From contig NC_088717.1 of assembly GCF_963576615.1 (NCBI RefSeq), forward strand, positions 12,549,559 to 12,613,558: a stretch of 64,000 nucleotides of DNA, read 5' to 3'. Both the position numbers and the translations under genes were made by a program. The notes under the pieces are model-generated. The model made no database searches. It saw only the letters and a program-made list of their open reading frames with translations, and had not been told where the DNA came from. Source of the DNA: Watersipora subatra. Lineage: Eukaryota > Bryozoa > Gymnolaemata > Cheilostomatida > Watersiporidae. Positions 44,821 to 57,658 of the stretch are shown in pieces; the stretch's first letter is position 1, and each line of letters starts with the position of its first letter.

Positions 44821-46023
44821 CCCTAGGACACTTATATTTCGCTAGTATTTAGTTTCGTGAGTAGCATACAGAGTAAAATTTCGCTGCAACTTAATTTCGC
44901 AGCTCTGATGAGTGCGAAAATATAGTAATGTGAAAATAAATGCAATGGAACAAACATCATTAGATTTCTCAGGTCCAGTTCACTGGTACGAAATATTTTT
45001 CAATTTGGGACTACAGTACTTTTCAGACTATAAAACGCACCTCTATATAAGCCGCATCTGCTTTATTGTCTAATAAACGATAATAAAACAATACATAAGC
45101 CGCACCTTTGAATAGGTCGCAGAACTAAGGACTATGCTTTTTAACGTGGCAGCAACTTTCCTGTTTAAAACGGAACAGTGGAGAACGGCACCGTTTCGTA
45201 TTATCCGACGCTTTTTAACTTAGTGCCTAACGGGACAGTACCGTGAGGCATTGTTTCGTATTTTCTTTCACCGCTAGAAGCCACTAATTGGAGATTCCCG
45301 TTAGTGCGCCCTAGCGGTTAAAGAAAAAGCCACAGATTAGCCGCACCCTTATATAAGCCGCATAGCTCAAATCACCAGAAAAAAGTAGCGGCTAATAGTT
45401 CGAAAAGTACGGTAGTTTTTATTTGTGAACCACAGGTAGAAATGTGTAGGCGATATCAATAATGCAATTTGATCGCTTGCTGCCATTTGTTTCCTGGACT
45501 ATCAATGACATCAAGGTCCCTGCCGTAGTGACCTATGTGGTACCGATATTAGAATTCCAGTATTTATAGCACGCGGTGGCCATAGCTCCAGGTTGTTATT
45601 GCTTTTGGTTGGTAATAAAATTCATCACCACAATAATTACCATTCAATTTTATGACTTTCCCTATTAGACTGTCATCCTCATCAGTTACAAATTCAATGA
45701 CTAAACTAATATCATCATCTTCCTAATTTGTCTAGGCTTTTCCAAAAAAACGTATTATCTTAATTTGTTTTGCCATGCTGCTCAGTCGGTGTATTAGCTA
45801 TTATGAGTTTAGCAAAAATTACCCAATGAGCCAACCACACACGAAACTTGCCTGCATTTCTAATATGACGATTTTATTGTGAATATCGATGAACAAAGCC
45901 ATTTAATTTCGCGTTTTCGCTCGTTCGTTATAATAGTTTAGTTTCGCTCATGAAATTTTCGCGAGAATATGTTGCCGCGAAAATGCGAAAGTTAGATGCC
46001 GCGAATACATAAGTGTCCTAGGG
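44821..46023. mobile_element. TA-flanked MITE with CCCTAGGACACTTA termini
   Basis: Inverted ends CCCTAGGACACTTATATTTC and (reversed) CCCTAGGACACTTATGTATT lie next to TA on both sides. Subterminal parts are full of TTTCGC/GCGAAA words. It contains the smaller MITE at 45012-45414. No coding frame; mobilised presumably by a Tc1/mariner-type enzyme. Confidence 0.82.
45012..45414. mobile_element. MITE (TACGGTAC family) nested in the 44.8-kb MITE
   Basis: The ends TACAGTACTTTTCAGACTAT and ATAGTTCGAAAAGTACGGTA are inverted, with ATATAAGCCGCA words near both ends. It is the same family as 59710-60146. Confidence 0.82.
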
Positions 46024-46159
46024 TAGAGGGATAATTCTTGTCATCGTTTCTGATTTTAGTGATAATAGTCAATGAATCATAGCTGCATTTACTAAAGCGC
46101 TATTGACCAAACATCAAAAATTATTGCGATTGGCTTACCAGGGTGGGAAAGTTAGGGGA

Positions 46160-46275
46160 AGGCACCCACGAGTCTGTTTATCGACTCGCCCTCGAGTCAT
46201 TTATTGGCTCGCCCTTAAGTCTGTTTATCGGCTTGCCCTCGAGCCTGTTGCCTGCTCGCCCTTGAGTTGGGAATT
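46160..46275 (+). repeat. GC-rich tandem repeat, unit about 28 bp
   Basis: Four units of the type CTCGCCCTCGAGTCTGTTTA with TCGG spacing, in otherwise AT-rich DNA. The open frame across it (46103-46312) is produced by the repeat. Confidence 0.75.
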
Positions 46276-47733
46276 GTCTATCCTTGCCCATCAGGGTTTA
46301 CTTCAACAGTAATATAATACTAAGAGGGGGTGACTATTCGAAGGCGATGAATATAACTACAACACCTTATGAATTTTGCTGATTTATTCTTAAGCTATCA
46401 GGATTGTAAGTGTGAAATCCTTCACACATTTCAGAAGAATAAAGTAGATTTTACCTTGATTAAAGAACACGAGGGTATATCATAACCAAGTTGATTATTG
46501 TCAATTGACAATAACAGTCAAATGAGTGATGAGGCATCAGCATAAGCTGTGGCCTGATATTTTTATAAATGTTGTAATGTTTTCAAACTATGATAAACAA
46601 ATACTACCTTTATAGCAAATGCTTTCTGTGCTCACTAAAAATGCTTTACTGGATTCATTTGTGACACTTTGGTAGAGTAATTACGGTGTCAATCACAATA
46701 CAGAAAGAGACGGGAGAAGGCAACTCTAAGTTTATAGATTTGCCTTGAACTAAACAAATGATTGTTGGATATCCCATTCCATGCTAAGTATTTTTTCATT
46801 ATGTTACACTTACACTCCTAAGGTACACATATCCTCTTATGCTGTGCATAGGGTATTTTAATGTGCTAGTGATAGCAGAGAAACCACACCTGCCTGAGAA
46901 AATTGCTATCAGGACCTGCTTGAATTATTTCTTCGTCGTATTTCAAATTTTTTCAGCATTGTGATTGTTGATAACTGCATCTAATATTAGAATGACGTGC
47001 CAGTCCCAATGTCTTGATGTTGATTCTTTGCTCCCCGTGCATTTTTAATTTTGCTTAATTCATTTAAAGACCCTACTTTTCGTTCATAGCTCTAAAAAAA
47101 TGTTTTTTTTACCACCTGTTATTTGGTTCAGTAGGGGTAATAGAAGCTGGTGTCTAGCCAGCCAGCAGTGGACTACAGTCAAATCAGTGGAATACAGTGG
47201 TCAGATCTAAGAAAAAAACTACCAGTTTTATTAGCACGATTAGAGTTGCCTTCTGTTTGTCTCTAACATACTCTGAGCCTCTGAAAAGTTTGTTCTATGT
47301 CGTTTGTAGATATGGGCCAAATGACCGGTAGCCTCAGATAGCAAGTCACCAGTTTCTTTGCCAGTCAATCGCTAAGGGATGATGACTTCGCTTATTTCAA
47401 AGTTTTCACTCCTAAGGAAAGCTGATAGAAGATGATGGGTAATATTATTTCAGGATTGTCATGTTTTTTGCAGGCCAACTGTTATGGACGGATAACTCCT
47501 ATTATGCAGAACATGTTACAATTTAATGATACCTTATAATTAGACCTGATCGTCCTGCTGTCAAAATCTGTGAGCTTTTAATACAAATTTTTAGCTGTTT
47601 TATTTTATTCTGTTGTCTGTATAATACATGAATGATTTTTATGCATTATTTTAAACATGTTTTCTATAGAAATTTTGCTATTTTTAAAAAAACAAGATGT
47701 CTATACACTGTATATAAAATTTCTATGTCTATA

Positions 47734-49938
47734 TACAGTCAAACATGGATAACTCATCCACGGATAGCTCGAACACATGGTTAATTCGAACGGTTTCTTT
47801 GGTCCGTTCCCACGTAATGATAAATTGCTATAGATAAATCGAACTCAACACTGTTAATTCGAACTGTTTTTTTGCCCAACGGCTACCGAAACGGTTGTTA
47901 TCGCTTTAGAAAATCACTTTATTCAAAGCCATAGAGGTAAACCTCATCTTTTCGTAATTCATAAGCGTTGTTATTACCACCATCAGCAAAATAATTTTGT
48001 CAACGACTTTTCTAAAGGTTTGGTCAAATTTGATTTATACTGCTATACGATTAATAGCACGGGCTTGCCGGGTCACGCGCGCAAGGATTTTCGCCACGCA
48101 CATACAAAACAAAAACAGCATGTTGTTTTGTATGTGCGTGGCGAAAATCCTTGAGTGCGTGACCCGGCTAGCCCGTGACGAATAGTTTTCTGACGTTGAT
48201 TCCGTGTTGAATCAACGTCGGAATGTTGAATGTTTAAAACGTCTTAAAAATTGTTGTAATTAAACGTATACGTTGTCTTAGCTAAAAAAACTATTCATCG
48301 TTTGACCTAAACACAGAATACGTGTGTACATTCAATAAGTATCCATTCAAAAAGCGTGAGTGATATACAATGTACCGTTAAACCTCGTAAAACTTTTAAT
48401 TGAACTGCCTCGGAGTGTTGCTCTTAACGAATCCCAGGTAAAGTAAGGGATTTTTCTTTGGTAACTTTTTCTTGAAGTTGCATAAACTTCAAGAAAAATC
48501 GGCAAAATTGATCGTGGGTAAAACGCTCAAAAGAAAAAGATGTCTTTTCTTTTGAGCATTTCAACAACGATCAAGTTTTGCCAATGTCAATCTAAAAAAA
48601 ACGTCCTGGCAATAACATCACCTCAAACAACAAACCAATCTCAAGTGATAGAAAAATCTCTATACTTTTTGATAAAAACGTTTTAAACTTTACATTAGAA
48701 GCATTTAATTTGAAACAAGCCATTTGTGCTTTTGATTTATATTATAGTTTGCATATGTACATGTATCTACTAATAAATAAGTAAATACATGGACTTGTGA
48801 CAGTGCTCTGATAACTTGAACGCTCTGATAATTCGAACACTTTTGCTCGGTCCCGTGAAGTTCGAGTTATCCATGTTTGACTGTATTTACTTATTTATTA
48901 GTAGATACATGTACATATGCAAACTATAATATAAATCGAAAGCACAAATGGCTTGTTTCAAATTAAATGCTTCTAATGTAAAGTTTAAAACGTTTTTATC
49001 AAAAAGTATAGAGATTTTTCTATCACTTGAGATTGGTTTGTTGTTTGAGGTGATGTTATTGCCAGGACGTTTTTTTTAGATTGACATTGGCAAAACTTGA
49101 TCGTTGTTGAAATGCTCAAAAGAAAAGACATCTTTTTCTTTTGAGCGTTTTACCCACGATCAATTTTGCCGATTTTTCTTGAAGTTTATGCAACTTCAAG
49201 AAAAAGTTACCAAAGAAAAATCCCTTACTTTACCTGGGATTCGTTAAGAGCAACACTCCGAGGCAGTTCAATTAAAAGTTTTTCGAGGTTTAACGGTACA
49301 TTGTATATCACTCACGCTTTTTGAATGGATACTTATTGAATGTACACACGTATTCTGTGTTTAGGTCAAACGATGAATAGTTTTTTTTAGCTAAGACAAC
49401 GTATACGTTTAATAAAAACAATTTTTAAGACGTTTTAAACATTCAACATTCCGACGTTGATTCAACACGGAATCAACGTCGGAAAACTATTCGTCACGGG
49501 CTAGCCAGGTCACGCACTCAAGGATTTTCACCACGCACATACAAAACAACATGCTGTTTTTGTTTTGTATGTGCGTGGCGAAAATCCTTGCGCGCGTGAC
49601 CCGGCAAGCCCGTGCTATTAATCGTATAGCAGTATAAATCAAATTTGACCAAACCTTTAGAAAAGTCGTTGACAAAATTATTTTGCTGATGGTGGTAATA
49701 ACAACGCTTATGAATTACGAAAAGATGAGGTTTACCTCAATGGGTTTGAATAAAGTGATTTTCTAAAGCGATAACAACCGTTTCGGTAGCCGTTGGGCAA
49801 AAAAACAGTTCGAATTAACAGTGTTGAGTTCGAGTTATCTATAGCAATTTATCATTACGTGGGAACGGACCAAAGAAACCGTTCGAATTAACCATGTGTT
49901 CGAGCTATCCGTGGACGAGTTATCCATGTTTGACTGTA
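47734..49938. mobile_element. 2.2-kb palindrome of a pogo-like element: two 1.05-kb arms around a 96-bp loop
   Basis: Arm 1 (47734-48787) and arm 2 (48884-49938) are reverse complements with roughly ten differences seen by eye. The outer ends are CAGTCAAACATGGATAACTC and its inverse next to TA. The loop (48788-48883) ends GTTCGAGTTATCCATGTTTG and ACTG, itself a terminal repeat, so 47736-48883 alone also looks like a complete TA-flanked element of 1148 bp. The mirror-image open frames at 47997-48185 and 49487-49675 are the same arm sequence and not a gene. Each arm contains smaller palindromes (about 48058-48178, 48465-48500, 48513-48570). Confidence 0.9.
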
Positions 49939-50034
49939 CATGGACTTGTGACAGTGCTCTGATAACTTGAACGCTCTGATAATTCGAACACTTTTGCTCG
50001 GTCCCGTGAAGTTCGAGTTATCCATGTTTGACTG
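49939..50034 (+). repeat. second copy of the 96-bp palindrome loop
   Basis: It matches 48788-48883 (CATGGACTTGTGACAGTGCT to ATCCATGTTTGACTG) in direct orientation and follows TA, as the loop does. It gives the order arm, loop, inverted arm, loop. Confidence 0.88.
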
Positions 50035-50661
50035 TATATGCCTGCATATGCTTGCAGTACTGTACTAGTGGTTAAGGTTGCCATATAGTTTTTTCTGTAT
50101 ATCCTTTCATGTCAATAAATTGACTCAGCGCAAATTGGATGATTTGGGAATGTTACTTTGCTGATTGGCCAGTTCCAAAGTAGCAACTAAAAATGAGAAT
50201 AGAAAACTGTGAGACAATTTCCCACTTGCCACACTAGTCTTCTATGAGCATCGACAGTGGCAAACTCTTACGGAGTTATCCCTAAGTCAGAGTGTACTTC
50301 AAGCTGGCATTCTAGTGAGCTCTCTCCCTAGATGCCTCCTCAAAATACGTTCAACAAGACATTTTATTCTTAAAGCTCTAGCTTTAACAAAAATGTATTA
50401 CCTCATAGTTATGCTAGTTGTGAATTTCATGGAAAATTAAAGCAGAAATTAACATTATTAGTGGAATTGCTGCTCATGGTATGTTAACTGAGTCAAGTAT
50501 TTAACTTTTGATATAACCTGCTGTCATTTATGAACAGGAGGGACCGCAGTGCATTATGGTCAGCGTGTTTATTTATGAGGCATATATATTTTTATTTGGA
50601 GGAATGTATTGTCATATGCATCAATATAAATTCATTAAAAGATACAGCTATTAAACATGTA

Positions 50662-51451
50662 CAGTCATACCTCGACAGACATGTCCCAACATCAGAAATT
50701 TGAGATACAGGAAAGATCTTGAACAAATATTTGCATTGAGATCTGAGGCAAATTTGACATACAAGCATATGAAACGGCTCTCCATGCGGCCACTAAGTAA
50801 CCGAGTATGTGAGATGTCACTTACGAGAAAAGCATTGATTTTTCTTTTGCACCAAATCAGTTTGAAAAGGTTTTAAAAAGGCCGGCTAAAAATGGAAGTG
50901 AGTCAAAAGCCAAGTCAAAAGAAGATAATAGACAATAAAACCGAAGACAACATTAAAACTAGGTAAATTAGCAAAAAGTTAAAAATTAATTTTAAGTGAG
51001 TGCTTTGTAAGATACATTCGTTCAAGTTAAATTTAAAGTTTATGTTAGTACATCAAAAGTGTAGCGTAATTCTGATCATCAGGGTGTCATAAAGACACCA
51101 TGTGCCGGCATAAAGATGTAAACACATTAGGGTATGTAATGCCATCAAGCCTCTCTCACATCGGCGTTAGCGACTACCTTCTGTGACTAAGGTAAGAACA
51201 CTGTACCGTACTGTACATAATAATGTTATATTTTATTCCATATTTAACCAATAGTTAGTAAGTAAATTAAACCAATTAAAACACAGTTTTTCATTGTAAT
51301 ATCTTCTTTTTAGATAGTTCTTTTGGAGGTTCAGAACAGATTAATTTGTATTTAGTTATTTCATATAGGAAAAATTGGATTGAGATACAAAACATTTGAT
51401 ATATGAGCTCAGTTCCAAAAAGCATCAAGTTTGTATGTCGAGGTATGATTG
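50662..51451. mobile_element. Tigger-like non-autonomous element, 790 bp
   Basis: The ends CAGTCATACCTCGACAGACA and (reversed) CAATCATACCTCGACATACA are each next to TA. CAGTCATACCTCG is the classic pogo/Tigger terminus. No transposase frame remains. Confidence 0.82.
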
Positions 51452-51802
51452 TACGAGCTTTTGTTTACAAGGCTTCACAGTTCCCTCATTTAAATTATTT
51501 GGTGTCTACTAGAGTTGATCTCCATCTTGAATTAGTACTTATTTTTAAGGCAGCCATGTTGATTGTGCACACATCTACCGGAGTCAAGCCTTAGCTCCTT
51601 GTTAGCCTTGCTTTCTCCTTGACTCTGAACTCTAAGACTTTCCTGCAACTTTATGCTGGAAAGTAAGGGAGCATACAAAAGGGTGTAGTGCTGGTGTTAC
51701 ATTGTGTTACTGTAATAGTAAAACTATATACACCGAACTCTTCAACTGAAGTTGTTTTTTCTTGAAAAGTTAGTGCTCGCATCTATATTGACCTTCATTA
51801 AA

Positions 51803-53136
51803 CTAGAAATTCCCCTGTCATACAGCCCGCGACCAAAGTGATATTGGAAAAAAGAAAGGGTACTGTCGGTTGAGAAATGCAATATTATCAGTCAAATGGC
51901 ATTGCAGTCCAATAGGATAACTGCAATGGTAGCTGCAATGGCGGCTGCAATGTACTGGGTGTTATTATGTACAACAAACAGCAATAATGAAAGGGAAAGA
52001 TTAAATGTTTTTATCACTCCCCTGCAATAGAAGAAATGCAATATTAGAAGTAAAATGGCAAGCTGCTGTGTAATATACACATGCTGGGGGCTGTATATCA
52101 TTGGTGATAACAACCAATATATCAAGAAGCTGTGATATTTATTTAAACAGATTTTAGCTGTTTGTCATAGAAATAGATGTATATCTATAAGAAAATGTAG
52201 ACCTATTACTTAATTTGCAAATATTAAAAACGGCTTGGCAGTACCGCGATATTGGGCACAGCCGCAGTATCATCAACAAAATCTTTAGAAAAATAATAAC
52301 AGTAACATATTGCACACCATCGGTCAATATGTACTTCGATCTTGAAAATTCGAATGATTATTCTTATAACTAAATTTTATAATAATCTTATAAAATCAAA
52401 TAATTATTCTTACAATTAAATACTGTAATAATCTTATAAGAATCGTTAGAAAAATATCATCAATCAAATAATCAAAAAATGTTCTCGTCATAAAGGGGCA
52501 TTGTAGTTCGGCTCTAGCTTGTACATAAGTTGTAAAGAATTTCGGCTAACGATTTGAATAATTTAATGAAACTTTTGGTGATTGGACAAAAAACATAGGC
52601 TGATAAACTGTGTACCACAATTTCGTACCTGTAAATTGGTTTACGCCTCAAACGGTCTACGTTTATTACAGAAACCTTCGGATAAATTCGATTACAAGTA
52701 AACAATGCCATAAACTGGTGAAATGAGCACGGTTTTCTCTTGAAATGCGCACTGCTAAATAGTTCTACTATCTGTCATACGGCTTTATTGGCGTATCGTA
52801 GGCCGGCCTTAACTTTTATTAAACCAAGCTTTTCAAGCGTTTTGTGGCGATTTTCGGCCAAGTTAATCTGTCTATTTTTGTATAATCCGATCAGATGGGT
52901 AAGTTTTAAGATACTGTCGACAATTTACAAAGACTTGGTACCATATTTAAATAGGCTTATATGTGTTTTGTATTGTTATTATACTTTAACGACTTTACAA
53001 AACGATGGTTAAATTTGTTGATGAGATTTCGAAACAAGGGTTTGCGACGTTGTTGATGAATAATTTTCGTAAGTTGTGTGCACATGCGTTTATCATAAAA
53101 ACTCTCAAACTTTGCTCCGCTCATTTGGTCGTGGGA
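51803..53136 (-). mobile_element. Helitron/Helentron-like element, copy 3
   Basis: Reverse orientation: 5' A|TCCCACGACCAAATGAGCG, 3' GGGGAATTTCTAG|T. The interior matches copies 1 and 2 (CAGTACCGCGATATTGGGCA on the plus strand). Short frames at 52514-53286 are this repeat. Confidence 0.6.
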
Positions 53137-53899
53137 TTAGTAATTATTATCAACATTAATAGTGTCATTTTCAAAAAATTCAGCTTACGTATTTGCAATG
53201 CAAGCCTCACCATTTGTGGTGTTGCTGCAGCACTGACACAAACAGACTCTTATCGAGGGTTGCCATTGGTTACTAGCCCTACCTAAAATGGTATGAGCTA
53301 ATGTATGTATCAGTGTGTTTGAAATAAATTCAAAAGAATTTAGTATTATTTGAAGGCCCAATTTTGTATTTTATATTTATATTAGACAACATTTACAGTA
53401 TGCCATTAATCTAGCAGATGCCTGTCAAAATTGCTGCTCAATGGTTATGCCGGAGAGGATGGTAATCACTATAAATTTAGAAAGGTAAGCAGGGATATTA
53501 CAGTTTGGTATAAAATCGGTAAATTATTTTAATCTTTTAATATTTTAATCAGTTAATTATTTTAATCAATGCTAAAAGAGGGCTGGTCTTAAAGAAACAT
53601 TTTAGTTTAATTGGCGACTTAACTAGTTTAACATCTGGAAAAAGACTCAACTAAGCCATATAACAGTACGTAGCACATACTACTAATAGTTTTATGCATA
53701 ATTAAAAAAAATTACGCAGCTGGTAACATGACCACAAGATGAATCAGCATCGTAATCTGTTAAATTTTAATAAAACCGATTGTGTTGTTGAAAATGAATT
53801 TTATATTAGTATTTAGAAAAATGAAAAACAAAGTAAATTAATGAAATGCAGACATGTCTCTAAAATAATCTTTATATATCTGCAGTGACTATTTACATC

Positions 53900-54345
53900 A
53901 TCATGTATTTTAAATACAAACTACCAATAGGGGAAAGTCCTCTATAAAACACCCTTTAGCAATCTGTCATCACATGTAGGCAACAATGATGTATGATTTT
54001 TCATAAAACTGAAAATATCATGACAGTCTATGCAGGTGCCTGCCAGCATCTTAGGGAATTCAATGAGCAGGAAGGTCTATAGTTTCAGAGAGTCAGGGTA
54101 TTACAGCAATAACTCATCTATCAATCATTTTTATGTTAGTCGCGGTGAGAAGTCATTTTAATTGACTTTTTGTCTTTTATGGAATTTATATATTGTTGCT
54201 CTAGTGCTTGGTAAACACAGACATAATTTACTCCTGTCACATAGTGTAGGCATAGAGGGAGTTACAATGTATGTCACTCATACTATGTATCTCTGACTAG
54301 AAAATAGCATCTTTATAAATACATGTACATAAGATCGCTGTTTAT
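53900..54345 (+). repeat. locally dispersed repeat, copy 1 of 3
   Basis: It shares TGATGTATGATTTTTCATAA, AGGAAGG.TGTAGTTTCAGAG, GAATTTATATATTGTTGCT and TAGGCATA with 59130-59500 and 62630-62870. This suggests tandem duplication around the Ly6-type gene or a repeat family. Confidence 0.6.
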
Positions 54346-55230
54346 TGTTGCACCTTAAAGAATAATCAGAGTTATACTCTCCTGACACCTCATCCGAAAA
54401 AATATCCATTTTCTCCAATCCTCTCCATATCTCCAAAAGGTGTGCAATAAGAAAAACCTATTTGCTGTTATTTTATTTTTTAGAATTTTTTAGCGGTCCC
54501 TCAGATACTACTCATTTTGTGATAGGCCTAAAAGGTATTACAATAAAACTATTCAAAAAGTTTGATTTAGCTAAACAAGCTCAGACTCTTTTAGATTAAC
54601 TAACGGAAATATCTGGCTATGCTCAGGTCTATGAACTGTGATTTTATTTTAGATGAACTGAGTTTACTTTTCGACTTTTTAATTTTGACCATCAATAGCA
54701 TCAAATTATTACAGCATACTCTAGAATAATTGCCAATACAATCAATAACGTAATTTGATTATGAACTCATCAGTTTCAATGACATAACATTTAAAATACT
54801 GTTTCCAAATTTCAATCTTACATGTCAATATCTTTAAACCTTCCTTACACATTTAGAAGTTTAATTTAAAAGGTTTGATTTAAATTCTACAGCTGTGATT
54901 TAAGTTATAGTGGTGATGTTGAATTATTATGGTTTTGCCAACACAGGACCTCCAACAAAACATCAACATCTTAAAAATAAATTTAACCCTACACAAGTTT
55001 AACCGCGAAAGTTTCCTTTATATCTGACTTCTATAGTTTATGTTATGATAACAAAAGTAAAATATATTCTATAATGATGCTGTTTTTGCACTTAAGGAGC
55101 CTTTCACTTCAGTTTCCTAAAACTATATAGCCTGAAATCATCTTTGAATCCATAGAAATTGTCCTATGAAATTTTTTTCAAATTCCCTCACTAGTCTTAG
55201 GGTGTGTAGAAGACAAGCAGACAAACAAAG

Positions 55231-55257
55231 GCTATATATATATATATATATATAAAT
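55231..55257. repeat. (TA)n microsatellite
   Basis: Run of about 11 TA units followed by AAATAAATC. Confidence 0.9.
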
Positions 55258-55437
55258 AAATCTATATGTTTGTTTGTTGTATGTGCAGTCTATAGCACTC
55301 GATTGACATACGCACACTCGAACTGCTAGAAAAAAATTTGCTCAGACTTCTCCAAAAACCAAGCTTGTAGTCCAATGAGTCTTGAGAGATCATGATGTGT
55401 AAATGCAACGGTTATAAGAACAATTATTGTAGGTTGT

Positions 55438-55530
55438 GGCCAAAGCTAAATGGTTTAGGGCTAGTGCACTTGGCTTAACATCCGTGTACCCGATTTTACG
55501 GGTTCGGTTCTTGTGAGATGCGATCTTTTT
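55438..55530 (+). repeat. tRNA-like SINE segment
   Basis: TGGTTTAGGGCTAGTGCACT (A-box-like) and CGGGTTCGGTTCTTGTGAGA (B-box-like) at tRNA spacing, followed by T/A-rich tail. No cloverleaf acceptor pairing seen. Confidence 0.5.
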
Positions 55531-56255
55531 ATTAACAATCATACGAAAGGTCGGACACTGACTCTTATTATAGTAAAGATTCAGACTGGCCTAAATTGCT
55601 AGCTTAAGTTACTCAGATTCATTTGGCAAGAAAACTTAACCAATTGTAACTACATGTACATTACCTGTCAATGTTTAAAAGCTGTTTTAACTCTTGAACG
55701 AATGTGTAGCTTAAGAAGTAAGAAATGTTTTTCAACAATCTGCTTTAGATATGCTTTGAGCTTTCGAAAATGTAAATTATCCATTGGCTGGACACACACA
55801 AAAGTAAACAAACACCTTCATTTTAATGTTAGAATGGTAAATGTTGTAGGCTATGTGTTGATTAAAAATACATTTTCTGTGCAAAAACCTTTTTATTACT
55901 CATGCATTCTCAAAAATTTAGCAAGTTATATATAGATTTGCTTGACTTAGGAAAGCATGAAATTTCTGTAAAATTTAAAACTTTTAAACTATTTAAAAAT
56001 CATTTTGAAAATAAGTTAAAGGATTAATGATATTGTTCCAACCTATAACAAATGTATGTATCGCCCTTTTCGTGCGAGTTTCTAATATATTTTATTGCCA
56101 TAGATGTCAAACTTCCGTTCTACTTGACTGAATCTCAGCCAAACTAACACACTACTCTCATCAACACACATTCCCTGGCATTACAAAATGGAATGTCTTT
56201 AATCCTCCAATGATTGAGGAAATCAAGTGAATCTTTACTGGCACTGGTTAGAGAA

Positions 56256-57658
56256 ATGGTGAGATGGTGCTATATTACTCTGATTACAGCTGCATGTAAG
56301 TACATAGAACTAGTATATATAGTTGTTTGAAAAAAAACTTTTTGGAATGCAAATATGAAATTTAATTCTTATTTAACACTTGAGCACACAATGCGCTCTT
56401 TCTTGCTGGACGTAACCAGTTTTAGCATTTATTGTACTGAAGACCAGCAGGAAGCCCAACTATGCCAGGAATTTCTCTCAGTTTTATTCAGATATCTTGT
56501 GGATGAGTATTTGGTTCCATGAACTAAATGGTGTTTTGAGACTAATCATTTCATTGACATAAAAACAGCAGAAAGCATCTGGGTGTTTTGTTTGAATAAC
56601 ATATATTAAAGAAATTGGAGACACCAAGTTTCTGCAGACTAACAGACAGACACACGTGCATACAATGACAAAGTTGAATCTATCAATATAGATATGCATA
56701 AATGCGTAAGTTGATATTTCATCATAGCAGAAATTTGGTTGGTTTCAAGAATGCTGACCCAACGTCTGTCTCTCAGCTTAGGTGTGCAACATAGAAGCTA
56801 AGTTGAATGCTGTATGACAAGGGTTTAATGGCATGGGTTATGGGTATGGCAAAGGTTAAGGGTTTAGTTCTCAAGCTAATCAAGTTCACACAGTAGTCAT
56901 AGACTCAATATTTCTAGCAAGCAGATCCAGAGATTAAGAAAGTATGACGATGTTAACATTCTCACCTTCATACCTTTTTGCTCTTTTCTGTAGGCCACTT
57001 AATAGAACCTTACCAAGCTATCCTCTGCTATGTATGCAGAAATTGTGACGATTTGGGAAGAATTTACAACTGTTCAAACAGCCGGACTACTAAGTATTGC
57101 TTTGCTGTGGTTCAAAATGGTTCTAGTAAGTCTGGATTTCTATACTATTTTAATCAGTAATATTTTATGAATATTTCATTTGGTTAACTAATCAAAGGAT
57201 AGTCCTATTTTTATATATTGGTAGCACTATAAATTTAATATTACATGTTAAAGTGCTTTAAAACGGGCAATGTACTACAAGTAATAATCCTAGTTGTATA
57301 TTTAGTTGGAAGATCCTGTGGAAGTTCAATTCTAGATGGCTACAACCTAGAGACAGGCTGTTACACTACAGATACATTGATAGTTTGCAAGTGTGATACA
57401 GACCTGTGCAATAGTTACATCGGAGAGACAACTACCACTATGCCTAGTACTACAGCCACAACTACAATTAAAACATTGAGTACTCACTTTTCTGTTACAA
57501 CTTCTAAGCGTACTACCTCTATGTTAGAAACCTTGCCTTACCACAAGTTGGAAATTTGGAGACGACAGACAACATCTGGATCATCTCATACTGAACATTG
57601 TTTACACAGACTGATAACTACTATAGTAGCTTTTTGTTTGTACTTGGTTTCTCTTTGA
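56256..57658 (+). CDS. Ly6/uPAR (three-finger) GPI-anchored surface protein, complete three-exon gene
   Basis: Three plus-strand exons join in matching phase 1: 56256-56295, 56994-57125 and 57306-57658 (525 nt, 174 residues plus stop). The first encodes a short hydrophobic signal, MVRWCYITLITAAC, and ends at a GTAAGT donor. The second opens the three-finger fold with LCYVCRNC and further Cys residues. The third supplies GCYTTDTLIVCKCDTDLCNS, the closing CxC...CN signature of the Ly6/uPAR family. A Thr/Ser-rich stalk of about 40 residues follows, likely O-glycosylated, then a C-terminal hydrophobic tail (LITTIVAFCLYLVSL), typical of GPI attachment. Ten cysteines fit the disulfide pattern of the family. 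It should be an extracellular, membrane-tethered ligand-binding or receptor-modulating protein; the partner is unknown. The third-exon acceptor was chosen at TATTTAG because it restores frame with the previous GT donor. The first exon is the least certain. Confidence 0.78.

Larger units (their letters stand above)
42315..47733. other. gene-free, transposon-rich spacer
   Basis: It contains the TTAGGCGAC element, the nested MITE pair and the GC-rich tandem repeat. The rest, including 46280-47733, shows no exon or RNA that I can support. Confidence 0.5.
53137..56255. other. spacer upstream of the Ly6-type gene
   Basis: It holds one local repeat copy, a TA run and a SINE-like segment. Short frames such as 55654-55935 have no coding look. 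No promoter motif was identified. Confidence 0.5.

Noticed and set aside
46103..46312. Arg/Leu-rich 69-residue frame
   Set aside because: It is created by a four-unit GC-rich tandem repeat.
47997..49675. Two near-identical 62-residue frames on opposite strands
   Set aside because: They are the same sequence in the two arms of the palindrome and lie across a small internal inverted repeat; no coding character.
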